Part shown: positions 55,087 to 64,000 of the stretch, piece after piece | Position numbering within the stretch: position 1 is the first letter of the stretch | How the letters are laid out: each line of letters begins with the position of its first letter | Assembly (NCBI GenBank): GCA_964482495.1 | Contig: CAYZXS010000017.1 | Location: 1-64,000, forward strand | Origin: J029 sp964482495 | GTDB lineage: Bacteria; Planctomycetota; UBA1135 | DNA: 64,000 bases | Direction: 5' to 3' | Notes under the pieces: generated by a model | What the model was told of the DNA's origin: nothing | Databases searched by the model: none | Seen by the model: only the letters and a program-made list of their open reading frames with translations | Program-made: the position numbers and the translations under genes

Positions 55087-58017
55087 TCATGAGCCGCCTT
55101 GCCCGCCCTCTGGTACCGCCGGAGGCGCCTGAGCTCGCTCGATCCGCTCGAGGATCTCCTCGGCCTCCTCCAGGCGCCCCGTCGAGCGGTAGAGATCGGC
55201 GAGGTCGGCCAAGGCCTCCAGGGTCAGCTCATGGTGCGGGCCATTTCGCAGTCGGGATCCGTGAGCCGCTTGACGCAGCAGCTCCTCCGCTTCATCGAGG
55301 CGCTCCGTCTCTTGCAGGAGGAAGGCCAGGTTCCCCCGGAGGTAGAGAACCTCGAAGTGGTCCGGTCCCCACCATGCCTCGAACCCCGCCAGAGCCTCCC
55401 GCAGGTGCCGCTCCGCCTCTTCGAGCTCCCCCTTCTCTCGAAGAAGGCTCGCCCACTGTCCCACCATGTCCCAGGTCGCCGGGTGGTCCTCGCCAAAGAC
55501 CCTGCGGCTCCTCTGCCAAGCGCTTCGCAGCTGGACCTCGGCCTCTTCGATGCGGCCAAGATCCAGGAGGAGGAGTCCAAGGTTCGATTCGAAGGTCAGC
55601 AGGTGCTCTTGCTCAACGGCCGGCTGATCCAGACCTCGGTCCAGGGCGTCCCGCAGGAGAACCCGCGCCTCCTCGAGGCGGCCGAGGTCGGAGATCATGG
55701 TGGCAAGGTTGGCGTCCGCCAGAATCGTGTCCGGGTGGTCAGGGCCGAGCAGCCTCAAATTGCGAGCGCATAGGTCCCGATGGAGCGCCTCTGCCTCCTG
55801 GTTCGAATCGGGGCCTTGAAGGGAGAGGGTTAAGTTGCCCTGGGCAGTCAGCGTGGTGGGGTGGTCCCGGCCCAGCACCCGGGAACTGATCTCGAAGACG
55901 CTACGGAACATGACCTCGGCTTCCTCGAAGCGGCCGAGGTCCAGGAGGCAGAGAGCGAGGACGTCCTTTCGGATCAGAGTGTCCGGGTGCTCCGCACCCA
56001 ACACCTCCTGGGATTGCCAGAGGATCTCGCGCGAGAGGGTCTCCGCTTCTTGGAGCCTGCCCTGGGTCCGGTAGAGCGTCGCGAGGTTTCCTCGGGTCGA
56101 GAGCAGGTGAGGGCTCTTCTCGCCGTACTCTGCGCGGGTGCGCTCCACGCAGTCGAGGAGGATCACCTCGGCCTCCTCCAGGCGCCCCTGACCGGCCAAG
56201 GCGAGCGCGAGGTTGTTCAGGACCGACAGCGCGCCTGAATCCTCCCCCGCGTCAAGGGCGACCGTGGCCTCGAAGGCGCTCCGGGAGAGCTCCTCAGCCT
56301 CCTCCAACGCGCCCCGCTCCCAGCAGAGGATGGCGAGATTGCACTCCAGCGGCGGTACGATCCAATGATCTCGACCGTGGGCGGCGAGGGCGAGGCGGAG
56401 GCTCTCCCGAAGGAGCTGTTCGGCCTGATTCGTGTCACCCTGGTCATGGAGGAGGGAGGAGAGCTCGGCGGCAGAGAAGAGGGTGTCCGGGTGTGTTTCA
56501 CCCAAGTCGCGAGCCCGCTCCTCCCAAGCGCGGCGGAGGAGCGTCTCCGCCTCGGCGTGCATGCCCAGGATCCTCTTCAGCCGGCCGAGGACGTGGAGCA
56601 GCCGCGCGCGGATCTCCGGCTCTGCCTCGAGCTCGGCCATGATCTGGGCCGCGCCTCGCTGCAGCAGGTCCTTGGCGCGCAGCTCGCCGCCGCGATATTC
56701 GCCGTAGGGATCGCTGACCTCGAACAACCCGACCAAGAATTCCTCGACGCGGTAGGCCGTTTCCGCCTCCTGACGAGCCTCCTCGGCAGCCTCCTCCGCG
56801 GAGGCCCAGCCGAGCCCTGCGTAGATCAGCGAACCGGTGAGCAGGACGAAGGCGGCCAGGATGGAGATCACGACCGGCCGGTTGCGGCGGGCGAACTTGC
56901 GCACCTGGTAGAAGGTGCTGGCGGGCCGGGCGACGATCGGCTCATTGGCCAGGAACCGACGCAGGTCCATGCCGAGCTCCGCCGCGGACCCGTAGCGGCG
57001 GTCCCGCTCCTTCTCGAGCGCCTTGGACACGATGGTCTCGAGATCCCCGCGGAAGGTCCTGTCCACCGAGCTCAACGGATCGGGGTCGACGTCGGCGATC
57101 ACCCTCGCGGCTTCGGCCAGGCTGCGGCGCTCGAGGTCGTATGGCCGCCGGCCAGAGACCAGCTCGTAGGCCAGGACGCCGAGAGCATAGACATCTGACC
57201 GGGTGTCCAAGTCGCGGGAGTCGCCGCCGACTTGCTCCGGACTCATGTAAGGGAGGGTGCCGACCAGGCCTTCGAGCGTGCCCGCCGTGGCGGTCAGGTG
57301 GAGTTCTTCGTCGACACAGCGGGCGATGCCGAAGTCCAGGACCCGCGGACGCCCCTCGCCATCGACGAGGATGTTGCCCGGCTTCAGGTCGCGATGGATC
57401 ACCCCCTTCTGATGGGCGTGCTGCACCGCGTCGCAGATCCTGGCCATGAGCTCGAGGCGGGCGCGGATCGGCAGCGGGCCGGAGCGCGCATGCTCTAGGA
57501 GGGTCGGCCCATCGACCAGCTCCATGGCGAAGTAGGGCTGCGGGCCGCTGCCGGTGTCGGCCACCCCTGCCTCGTAGACCGGCACGATCCCGGGATGGCG
57601 GAGCCGGCCGAGGACCTCCGCCTCGAGCTCGAAGCGCCGGAGGGAGCGCTCGCTCGACACGTGGGGGTGGAGGACCTTGAGCGCCACGCGCCGCCTCGGG
57701 TGCTGCTGCTCCGCTTCATACACCACCCCCATGCCGCCTTCCCCGAGCCGGGAGAGGATCCGGTAGGGCCCGATGGAATCCGGGGCGGGACTGATGAGAG
57801 AGGCCATTCCCTCTGCGGAGAGAGGACTCTCCCCGGTGGCGAGCGGGCCGTCCGGGGAGTCCTCGGCGAGCAGGGCCTCGAGCTCAACGCGGAGCGCGTG
57901 GTCCGCGCCGCATTCTCGATCCAGGAAGGAGGACCGCGCCTCCGGTTCCACCTCACAGGCCGCCAGGAAGATCTTCTGGAGGCGGCGGCCTCGTTGCGGA
58001 TCGACGGGGGGCGTCAT
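55087..58017 (-). CDS. Transmembrane serine/threonine protein kinase with long C-terminal TPR array (976 aa)
   Basis: A short N-terminal helical region (RRLQKIFLAACEVEPEARSSFLDREC) is typical of planctomycete kinases. The kinase domain (about 82-350) has LGEGGMGVVYEAEQ, ATP lysine K114, VIHRDLKPGNIL (HRD 208-210), DFG 228-230 and YMSPEQVGG. A membrane helix (PVVISILAAFVLLTGSLIYAGLGW) lies near residue 390. It is followed by at least ten TPRs of about 42 residues running to the end (LGRLEEARVLLRDALDRGLDQ, GRIEEAEVQLRSAWQRSRRVFGEDHPATW and similar). The GxDHPxT spacing in each repeat is of the TPR_10/12, kinesin-light-chain-like type. It likely senses an extracytoplasmic protein partner. Base composition is a little lower in GC than the neighbours. 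Confidence 0.93.
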   Translation of the reverse strand: MTPPVDPQRGRRLQKIFLAACEVEPEARSSFLDRECGADHALRVELEALLAEDSPDGPLATGESPLSAEGMASLISPAPDSIGPYRILSRLGEGGMGVVYEAEQQHPRRRVALKVLHPHVSSERSLRRFELEAEVLGRLRHPGIVPVYEAGVADTGSGPQPYFAMELVDGPTLLEHARSGPLPIRARLELMARICDAVQHAHQKGVIHRDLKPGNILVDGEGRPRVLDFGIARCVDEELHLTATAGTLEGLVGTLPYMSPEQVGGDSRDLDTRSDVYALGVLAYELVSGRRPYDLERRSLAEAARVIADVDPDPLSSVDRTFRGDLETIVSKALEKERDRRYGSAAELGMDLRRFLANEPIVARPASTFYQVRKFARRNRPVVISILAAFVLLTGSLIYAGLGWASAEEAAEEARQEAETAYRVEEFLVGLFEVSDPYGEYRGGELRAKDLLQRGAAQIMAELEAEPEIRARLLHVLGRLKRILGMHAEAETLLRRAWEERARDLGETHPDTLFSAAELSSLLHDQGDTNQAEQLLRESLRLALAAHGRDHWIVPPLECNLAILCWERGALEEAEELSRSAFEATVALDAGEDSGALSVLNNLALALAGQGRLEEAEVILLDCVERTRAEYGEKSPHLLSTRGNLATLYRTQGRLQEAETLSREILWQSQEVLGAEHPDTLIRKDVLALCLLDLGRFEEAEVMFRSVFEISSRVLGRDHPTTLTAQGNLTLSLQGPDSNQEAEALHRDLCARNLRLLGPDHPDTILADANLATMISDLGRLEEARVLLRDALDRGLDQPAVEQEHLLTFESNLGLLLLDLGRIEEAEVQLRSAWQRSRRVFGEDHPATWDMVGQWASLLREKGELEEAERHLREALAGFEAWWGPDHFEVLYLRGNLAFLLQETERLDEAEELLRQAAHGSRLRNGPHHELTLEALADLADLYRSTGRLEEAEEILERIERAQAPPAVPEGGQGGS

Positions 58018-58168
58018 CGGCGGCGAGAGTGTGGAGACTGCCCCTCGAGGGAGCAGGCGATCCTAGCACGGAGCGCCGAGGTCAAGCCGCGCGTGGCGAC
58101 TTGCGCAGGAGCGAGCGAGCGCGAGGAAGGAGAGGACCCATCCAGCGCGGCGCGGGCGCGGGATTCCC

Positions 58169-59848
58169 CTAGGGGCCGACCGCCACCGCCACCGCCGCCG
58201 TCGCCAGCTTGCCGTTCGACGGCGGCGCGTAGCTGGCCGCGGCGAAGTGGAAGGTGGTGCCGACGAAGTTGGCGGCGGCGCCCGGCGGCAGGACCAGGTT
58301 GACGACGGCGTCGCCGACAGGGTCCAGGGCGCCGTAGCTGCCGACGAAGACCGGCGGGGCGTTGCCGGCGGCCATCATGCTGAACAGCCAGTCCTGGGTC
58401 AGCGGCAGCACGACGCCGCCGATCGCGGTCGGCCCGGTGCCGCTGGTCGAGCCGAGCAGCAAGTAGCCCAGGCCGGCCTGGGAATCGGGCAGGTCGATCA
58501 GGAAGTCGACCTGGCCGCCGGCCGCGGCCGAGACGCTGCCGGCGGTGGCGCTGATCCACGGGTCGGCGGCGCCGCGGTAGAGGTAGACCGAGCCGGCGTC
58601 GCCGAGGCCGCCCGGGTCGGTCTGCTGGGCCGCCAGCGCCAGGTCGAGGAAGCCGTCGCCGTCAGCGTCGGCGCCGCCTTTGGCCTGGACGCCGAAGGAG
58701 TCGAGCGAGGCGTAGCCGTCGAAGCGGCGGTGCAGGGCGCCGGTGGCCGCGTACAGGTAGACCGCGCCAGTGCGGATGGCCCAGGTGTCGGCGCCGATCG
58801 CCCCGACCAGCAGCTCGACCCGGCCGTCGCCGTCGAGGTCGCCAGCGCTGCCGACGGCGATGCCGCAGTAGTCGTAGGTGGTCTCGCCCTTGAACAGCGC
58901 GAGCTGCGCGCCGGTGGCGCCGGAGTAGAGGAAGGCGCCGCCGGCGTCATTGATGCCGCCGGCGTCGTAGCCGGGCGCGCCGGTGAGGAAGTCGCAGACG
59001 CCGTCGCCGTCGGCGTCGCCGACCGCCGCCACGGCGTCGCCCAGGCTGCAGAAGCTGGTCGGGCCGTCGAAGCGGTACAGCACCGAGCCGTCCGCCCCGG
59101 AGTACAGGTAGGCGCTGCCGGCGCTGAGCAGGCCGCCCGGGTCGGCGCCGTTGGCGCCGGCGAAGATCTCGGGCACGCCGTCGCCGTTGACGTCCGGCGC
59201 GCCGTCGACCTCGGTGCCGAGGTAGTCGCCGGCGGCCTCGCCGAGCATGGTCAGGAGCAGGGCCCCGGTGGCGCCCGAGCGCAGCTCCACCATGCCGGCG
59301 TCGGTCATGCCGCCGGGGTCGGCGAAGCGGGCGCCGATCAGGACGTCGGGGCGACCGTCGCCGTCGACGTCGTCCACCCCGCCGAGACCGCTGCCGTAGA
59401 AGGAGTCATAGGCGCCGTCGACCTGCCACAGCAGGCTCCCGTTGGCGCCGCTCAGGGCCTGGACGTAGCCGCCGGCGTTGACGCCGCCGAGCCGGGAGCT
59501 GACCAGCAGGTCAGGCACGCGGTCGCCGTTCAGGTCGCCGGGACCGGCGACCTGGCTTCCGAACTGACCGGTGCCGGAGTGGTGGCGGATCAGCGCCCCG
59601 GTGGCCCCGGAGTACAACGAAGCCCGATCACTGCCGTAGGCGCCGACCACCAGGTCGTCGCCGCCGTCGAAGTCGACGTCGCCGACCCAGGCGATCACCT
59701 GACCGGAGTACTCGCCGGCGTTGAAGCCGTCGATCTGGGCGTGCAGGGTCCAGCTGGCGCCGCCGCCCTGGGCAGCCGCGGGGGCGGCGGCGAGGGGGGC
59801 AGTGAGCAGACCGGTGGCGAGGATGGCGGGGAGGATGGCGGTGTTCAT
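58169..59848 (-). CDS. Secreted FG-GAP propeller protein with conserved C-terminal module (559 aa)
   Basis: A signal peptide (ILATGLLTAPLAAAPAAAQ) is followed by seven FG-GAP blades with calcium loops (VGDVDFDGGDDLVVGAY, PGDLNGDRVPDLLVSS, VDDVDGDGRPDVLIGAR, APDVNGDGVPEIFAGAN, VGDADGDGVCDFLTGAP, AGDLDGDGRVELLVGAI, GADADGDGFLDLALAAQ) and recurrent SAYLYSGADGSVLYRFDG-type strands. The C-terminal module (SATAGSVSAAAGGQVDFLIDL, LLLGSTSGTGPTAIGGVVLPLTQDWLF, FVGTTFHFAAASYAPP) matches the one at the end of 51104-52825 over its whole length. It is secreted and probably surface-bound. Its ATG is preceded by CCCCTCCG, the same octamer that precedes the sigma factor gene ATG. Confidence 0.87.
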   Translation of the reverse strand: MNTAILPAILATGLLTAPLAAAPAAAQGGGASWTLHAQIDGFNAGEYSGQVIAWVGDVDFDGGDDLVVGAYGSDRASLYSGATGALIRHHSGTGQFGSQVAGPGDLNGDRVPDLLVSSRLGGVNAGGYVQALSGANGSLLWQVDGAYDSFYGSGLGGVDDVDGDGRPDVLIGARFADPGGMTDAGMVELRSGATGALLLTMLGEAAGDYLGTEVDGAPDVNGDGVPEIFAGANGADPGGLLSAGSAYLYSGADGSVLYRFDGPTSFCSLGDAVAAVGDADGDGVCDFLTGAPGYDAGGINDAGGAFLYSGATGAQLALFKGETTYDYCGIAVGSAGDLDGDGRVELLVGAIGADTWAIRTGAVYLYAATGALHRRFDGYASLDSFGVQAKGGADADGDGFLDLALAAQQTDPGGLGDAGSVYLYRGAADPWISATAGSVSAAAGGQVDFLIDLPDSQAGLGYLLLGSTSGTGPTAIGGVVLPLTQDWLFSMMAAGNAPPVFVGSYGALDPVGDAVVNLVLPPGAAANFVGTTFHFAAASYAPPSNGKLATAAVAVAVGP

Positions 59849-59883
59849 CGGAGGGGATCGGACGCCCCTACCCTAACAGGGGC

Positions 59884-62619
59884 TCAAAACCGCAGCACAC
59901 GCGCGCGGCCCCGCGGCGCCGTGTCGAGCCCGCTGAGCTCCTGCCAGCGCCCGGTGTCGGGATCGCCGACGCGGACGCGGTACTCGCCGCCGGCGTCGGG
60001 CACCCACGGGGAGAAGAAGGGCTCGGGCCAGCGGATCGAGTAGATCCTCTCGCCGGTCCGCTCGTCGTAGACCTCGAACACCGGCTCGCCGTCCAGGCCC
60101 TCGACCTGGATCTCGTTCAGCAGCGCCGCCCCCGGGGGCGCGTACTGCTCCGCCTGGGTCAGCGTGATCGGCCAGCCGGGGTACTGCTCGTCGTCGCCGG
60201 CGCCCGGGGCGGACCAGCGCGGCCAGCACTCGGCGCGGATGGTGCGCGCGGAGCGGTCGAAGCGGACGATGCCGTAGCCCGGCGCGCGATTGTGCAGGGC
60301 CGCGGGTTCCCGGCCCCACTTGTAGGGGTTGGAGACCGCGTACATGGTCATCTTGTTGCCGAAGCCGTCGGTGTAGTCGCCGGTGTAGTAGGGCTGGCCG
60401 GGCAGCGGGTTGGCGCCGCCCTCGGGCGGGTACCAGCGCCGCGGCCAGGTGTTGGCGATCGACGGCACGCAGAAGGCGTGGCCGGCGTCGCGCCAGTCGT
60501 CGACGCCGTACTGGAGGAAGCTGCCGAGGTGCTGATCGCCGGCGACGTGGAAGGCGAAGCCCTTGCGCATGGCTTCGAGCGCGCGGCGGCGGCCGGACTG
60601 CGGCCAGCCGTTGGAGTCGGTGTCGGCGGCCAGCTTCCAGTCCTTCGGCTCCTGGCCGATCTCCGGGTAGGGCGCCGACGGCAGCACGTGGCCGCCCTTG
60701 GAGTCGCCGGGGATGGTGGCGGCGTTCTGGAAGATGGTCTGCGACAGCACCACCTTCATCCAGGCGTCGTTCGACCAGTCGGCAGACCATTGCTCGAGGA
60801 AGCGCTCCTGGCGCTCGCCGAGCAGCACCGCCTCGGGCACGTCGGCGTCGCGAGGGTCGAAGAAGGCGTTCTGGAACCAGCCGTTCTTGACCTGGCCGTC
60901 GGGTACGGTCGGCGTCGCCGAGCTCTTGAACTTGCGGTCCTCGAGGATCGCGAAGCTGATGCCGCCGTAGTTCAGTTCGGTGAAGTAGACGCCGATGCCC
61001 TGCTCGACCGGCGCCGGGTCGACCGGGTCGGGCAGGTGGCTGGTCTGGGTGCGCTCGACCATGCGCACGAAGTCGGCCGGCATGGTGTAGCCGCCGTCGT
61101 CCTGCCGCCGGGCGGCGCGGCCGCCGGCGCCCCAGATGTTGCCGTGGTAGACGTCGTGGTCGTCGGGGATGCAGATCGTCGGCCGGTCGCGGGCGAGGTC
61201 GCCGAAGGCCCAGCACCAGCGGTACCACTTGTCGAGGTAGTCGAGCTTGGCTTGGTCGGCGGGGCGGCGTTGGGCGCCGGTGATGTCGCCCTCGTAGATC
61301 TGGTCGCCGGAGAAGAACAAGAGGTCCGGGTCGTGCTCCCGCACCGAGTTCACGATGTCGTTGTGCGGGAACCACACCCCGTTCGAGTTCCAGCGGATGC
61401 CGCCGGTGAAGTGCTTGTTGCCGGTGAAGGCGGCCAGCACGAAGTCGCGGTCGGCGGTGGGCTCGGCGCGGATCGTGCCTCGCCACTCGTGGTCTTCCCC
61501 GCGCGAGCGGTAGAGCACGCGGTAGGCATGGTCGCGGGAACCGTCCCAGCTCTCGACGCGGAAGGGGAAGGTCCAGCTCGGCACCTGCAGGTCGGCCGAA
61601 GCCACGGTCTGCCAGCCCCCGTCCGACCCGGCGAGCTGAAGGAGCGCCAGCGAGCCGTCCTTCGGCCCCAAGGGCATCATCTGCGCCGTCATCTTCAGCG
61701 TGCCGCGGCTGACCGTGTATTGGGCGGCCACGATCGGGCCGAAGCGGCGCTCGGGGTGGTGGCGGATCATGTCGCCGGCGAGCTCGAGCTCGGAGAAGGA
61801 GAAGCCCGCCTCGGAGAAGGGCGCGCCGCCGTGGGAACCGAGCGCGATCCCGCCCTCGACCCATGCCGCCGGCAGGACCTTCGAGCGCGCCTTGCTCAGG
61901 ACGCGGCCGTCCTCCAGCAGGACGGTGATCGTGACGCGGTAGCCGTCGGCCGCACCATCGGCGCCGGGGACTCGCACGGCGACGACGGCCAATGAGCCGC
62001 CGGCGGGGTCCTTCGAGGTCTCCGGCGCGGTGGCGTCCATCATCGCGCCGGGGTCGGCCTCGAGCGGCTCGAGCGGCAGCCGCTCGAACTCGCCGTCGGC
62101 GAGCTTGCCGCCGACGCCCCACCCGCCGCGGGCGCGGTTGGTCTCGAAGTCGCGCAGGACCGCCTGGCCTTGGGCGTCGACGCCGACGAAGACGCCGCCA
62201 TCCTCGGCCGGTCGGTGGTGGGCGAGCGCGGACAGTCGCCAGTCGACCCCGTCCCCCCCGGTGCCGATCAGGAAACCGGAGCAGGCTTCGTCGTCGAGGC
62301 CGACGACCAGCGCGTCGAGCCGCACCGAGAGCCGGAAGGACTCGCCCGGGCCGATGCTCCACGGCAGCAGGTGCGCCACCCGCACCGGGTATCTCTCCGC
62401 GCCGTTCACGCACTCGATGCGGCCGTCGCGCAGCCGCCAGTCCTGCAGCCGGTTGGCGTACCACTCCGGCCCGATCCAAGTGCGGTCGGCGTCCTGCAGG
62501 ATGGTGACCCGGTCGGCGTTGACGGCGGCGGGCGGGTCCTCCGCGGCGGCCTGGGGGGCGGCGGCGGGCGCGGACCACGCCAGCGGACCGAGGGTGAAGA
62601 AGACGGCGGAGATCAGCAT
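59884..62619 (-). CDS. PhoD-like alkaline phosphatase/metallophosphatase (911 aa)
   Basis: The large exported protein has a signal-like N-terminus (FFTLGPLAWSAPAAAPQAAA), about 300 residues of beta-rich N-terminal sequence, and a PhoD-type metallophosphatase domain. The metal-binding motifs are LFFSGDQIYEG (D439), CIPDDHDVYHGN (D486-D-H-D489), VLSQTIFQN and HVAGDQHLGSFLQYG, which are the calcium/iron site motifs of the PhoD/purple-acid-like group. A C-terminal region (about 800-911) may be a separate beta domain. It would hydrolyse phosphomonoesters or diesters outside the cytoplasm, perhaps to obtain phosphate. It is much longer than typical PhoD (500-600 residues). It lies 11 nt downstream of the broken macro-domain gene. 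Confidence 0.87.
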   Translation of the reverse strand: MLISAVFFTLGPLAWSAPAAAPQAAAEDPPAAVNADRVTILQDADRTWIGPEWYANRLQDWRLRDGRIECVNGAERYPVRVAHLLPWSIGPGESFRLSVRLDALVVGLDDEACSGFLIGTGGDGVDWRLSALAHHRPAEDGGVFVGVDAQGQAVLRDFETNRARGGWGVGGKLADGEFERLPLEPLEADPGAMMDATAPETSKDPAGGSLAVVAVRVPGADGAADGYRVTITVLLEDGRVLSKARSKVLPAAWVEGGIALGSHGGAPFSEAGFSFSELELAGDMIRHHPERRFGPIVAAQYTVSRGTLKMTAQMMPLGPKDGSLALLQLAGSDGGWQTVASADLQVPSWTFPFRVESWDGSRDHAYRVLYRSRGEDHEWRGTIRAEPTADRDFVLAAFTGNKHFTGGIRWNSNGVWFPHNDIVNSVREHDPDLLFFSGDQIYEGDITGAQRRPADQAKLDYLDKWYRWCWAFGDLARDRPTICIPDDHDVYHGNIWGAGGRAARRQDDGGYTMPADFVRMVERTQTSHLPDPVDPAPVEQGIGVYFTELNYGGISFAILEDRKFKSSATPTVPDGQVKNGWFQNAFFDPRDADVPEAVLLGERQERFLEQWSADWSNDAWMKVVLSQTIFQNAATIPGDSKGGHVLPSAPYPEIGQEPKDWKLAADTDSNGWPQSGRRRALEAMRKGFAFHVAGDQHLGSFLQYGVDDWRDAGHAFCVPSIANTWPRRWYPPEGGANPLPGQPYYTGDYTDGFGNKMTMYAVSNPYKWGREPAALHNRAPGYGIVRFDRSARTIRAECWPRWSAPGAGDDEQYPGWPITLTQAEQYAPPGAALLNEIQVEGLDGEPVFEVYDERTGERIYSIRWPEPFFSPWVPDAGGEYRVRVGDPDTGRWQELSGLDTAPRGRARVLRF

Positions 62620-62630
62620 GCCTGGAGGAA

Positions 62631-63132
62631 TCAGCGGTCGCTTCGGAGCTCTTCGAGCGCGGCGCGGAAGGCCGCCTCGACGTCCTCGCCGAAGCAGACG
62701 AAGACGACTTCGCTCAAGGTAGCGTCCGCCGCCAGGAAGGTGGCGACCGTTCCGACCGCGACCCGCGCCGCCTCACCGAGCGGGTAGCCATACACCCCGC
62801 AGGAGATCGCCGGGAAGGCCACGCGGCGGCAGCCGTTTTCCACCGCCAGCCGCAGCGCCTCGCGGTGGCAGCTCGCGAGCAGCTCCGGCTCGCCCGCCGC
62901 GCCGCCGCGCCATACCGGGCCGACGGTGTGGATCACGTGCCTCGCCGGTCGGGCAGCCGCGCAGGGTCCGGCACTCCGCCAGCAAATCGGGGCCGGCGGC
63001 GCGGTGGATCGCTCCGTCCACTCCCCCGCCGCCCATCAACGACTCGTTAGCGGCGTTGACGATGGCGTCGCCGTCATAGGTGGTGAGGTCGCCGCGCTCG
63101 ACCCGGATGACGTCTGCCCGCTCCCCCGCCAC
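62631..63132 (-). pseudogene. Macro-domain (ADP-ribose-binding) gene with internal deletion and frameshift
   Basis: From a GTG at 63132 the frame reads ADVIRVERGDLTTYDGDAIVNAANESLMGGGGVDGAIH and ECRTLRGCPTGEA, which is a canonical macro-domain start with the VNAANxxLxGGGGVDGAIH loop. At about 62935-62940 the sense jumps to another frame that continues RHVIHTVGPVWRGG, FPAISCGVYGYPLGEAARVAV and the normal C-terminus to 62631. About nine codons normally lying between GEAR and ARHVIHTVGP are missing. The junction sits on GCGAGGC, which would occur at both deletion ends, so slippage or recombination between short direct repeats explains it. Intact homologues (YmdB type) hydrolyse O-acetyl-ADP-ribose. 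It starts 2 nt after the upstream gene stop. Confidence 0.75.
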
Positions 63133-63134
63133 GC

Positions 63135-64000
63135 TCAGAAGCCTCCGCCGCCGATGACCAGGAAGGCGCCGAGACCGGCCGCCGCCAGCAGCAGCACCAG
63201 CCCCAGGATCTTCCACGGGCTCCACGGCGCCTCCCCCACCACCTTGCCGGTCTGGCCGTGGACCAGCACCGGGTAGACCTTGTCCTTGAAGCGGTAGCTC
63301 AGGCTCCACACCGGCAAGAGCACGTGCTTCCAGCGCGGGTCGGAGATGGTGTTGCGCACCCGCAGGTTGCGCTGGGTGTCGCCGGGCACGTCGTTGGAGC
63401 AGCGCCGGCGCTGCTCCTCGACCACCCGCGCCTCGGCCTGTTGCCATCCGGCTTCCAGGTCGAGCTGGTACTCCTCGGCGCGCCAGCCGGCCAGGTACTC
63501 CGGCTTGTACGGCACCAGCGCCGTGGTGTCGAAGTCCCCGAGCTCCTCCACCAGGTCCTCCTTCAGCCCCAGCGAGGCATTCACCAGGACGTCGTCGTAG
63601 GCGTCGTCGCGGTCGCCCCAGGCCGGCACCCAGCGCACCTTGCGCACCTGCCGCGTGCGGTGCTGGGTCTTGCCGTTAACGGTGACGGTGTAGTGCTCGG
63701 TGACGTAGTAGTAGTAGCCGGCGTCGGCGGTCCAGTCGGAGTGGACGCGGCAGTCATAGGTCCAGAACGGCGCGTAGACGCCGACGGCGTCGAAGCGCTT
63801 GGTCTTCTGCAGGGCGCTGGGCCGGAACCACAGGCCCTTCAGCCACTTCTTGAAGGCAGCCTCGACCGCGGCGCGGCCGACGTCGAGCGGCACCAGCGAC
63901 TCGGGGCGGATGGCGTTGCGGTTAGCTCGCTGCGCCAGCACGTTCGACGAGCCGCAGTAGACGCAATTCTCGGCCGTGGACGCCTCCTCGAAGCTGACCC
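63135..64000 (-). CDS. Zinc-ribbon membrane protein, PriA-annotated-type family (5' truncated)
   Basis: The frame is open to the window edge, so the N-terminus is missing. The visible 288 residues begin with half of a zinc ribbon (ENCVYCGSSNVLAQR). They continue with FRPSALQKTKRFDAVGVYAPFWTYDCRVHSDWTA, VTVNGKTQHRTRQVRKVRWVPAWG, YKPEYLAGWRAEEYQLDLEAGW and KHVLLPVWSLSYRFKDKVYPVLVHGQTGKVVG. The protein ends with one membrane helix (ILGLVLLLAAAGLGAFLVIGGGGF). This layout matches a widespread family often mislabelled as primosomal helicase-like; it is a membrane protein of unknown role. The GTG start of the macro-domain gene follows its stop by 2 nt. Confidence 0.7.
   Translation of the reverse strand, partial: VSFEEASTAENCVYCGSSNVLAQRANRNAIRPESLVPLDVGRAAVEAAFKKWLKGLWFRPSALQKTKRFDAVGVYAPFWTYDCRVHSDWTADAGYYYYVTEHYTVTVNGKTQHRTRQVRKVRWVPAWGDRDDAYDDVLVNASLGLKEDLVEELGDFDTTALVPYKPEYLAGWRAEEYQLDLEAGWQQAEARVVEEQRRRCSNDVPGDTQRNLRVRNTISDPRWKHVLLPVWSLSYRFKDKVYPVLVHGQTGKVVGEAPWSPWKILGLVLLLAAAGLGAFLVIGGGGF

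Noticed and set aside
55087..58017. Periodic sequence resembling a tandem DNA repeat
   Set aside because: The periodicity comes from TPR protein repeats of about 42 residues with diverged codons; it is not a satellite or CRISPR array.

Overview
This 64 kb window is very GC-rich (my impression is close to 70 percent) and gene-dense, with genes on both strands. The gene set points to a heterotrophic member of the Planctomycetota. Six large secreted FG-GAP/VCBS repeat proteins, two serine/threonine kinases carrying TPR arrays, an ECF sigma factor, a DUF1080 (3-keto-disaccharide hydrolase type) lipoprotein, a GH29 fucosidase lipoprotein and a C-type lectin protein are all characteristic of that phylum. 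This is inference from gene content; there is no rRNA, tRNA, CRISPR array, insertion sequence or prophage here to check it against.

Layout. 1-5.2 kb: end of a probable outer-membrane barrel gene, a pentaheme cytochrome c, a thioredoxin-fold gene with an in-frame TGA, an RpoD-like sigma factor and a GDSL hydrolase. 5.2-20 kb: FG-GAP protein, MutS, acyl-CoA dehydrogenase, a frameshifted BamE-like lipoprotein, a PLP decarboxylase, a glycosylase-kinase-sigma cluster, a MoaD-like/BNR pair and an unknown protein. 20-31.5 kb: a lectin protein, a MerB-family gene with an in-frame TGA, two FG-GAP proteins, two divergent enolase-superfamily paralogues, a response regulator-EAL protein and a thioredoxin-reductase-like flavoprotein. 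31.4-41 kb: DjlA-like J protein, MscS channel, lipoproteins, FG-GAP, VOC/zinc-ribbon, DCC-family protein, DUF1080 lipoprotein and nitrilase. 41-46.8 kb: aerobic benzoyl-CoA (box) genes boxC-boxB with a BoxR-like regulator, then folE and a PTPS/QueD gene. 46.9-64 kb: transglutaminase, CtpA-like protease, tsaD, larB, FG-GAP, fucosidase, kinase-TPR, FG-GAP, PhoD-like phosphatase, a broken macro-domain gene and a truncated zinc-ribbon membrane protein.

The most interesting signal is selenocysteine. Two unrelated genes about 20 kb apart (1649-2569 and 21906-22568, both minus strand) are each interrupted by one in-frame TGA exactly where the family has a catalytic cysteine: the first Cys of a thioredoxin CxxC motif, and the position matching Cys159 of the organomercurial lyase MerB. 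In both, the frame stays open and family-like after the TGA, and a strong hairpin with a G in the first two loop positions follows at about 20 nt, as expected of a bacterial SECIS element. No selA, selB, selC or selD lies in the window, so the decoding machinery must be sought elsewhere in the genome.

A second genome-level pattern is that at least eleven genes have a -10-like hexamer (mostly TAGNNT, usually preceded by C) ending only 5-11 nt before the start codon, with no Shine-Dalgarno sequence. This suggests widespread leaderless transcription. Two genes (BamE-like lipoprotein, macro domain) carry frameshifts that may be real decay or assembly errors.
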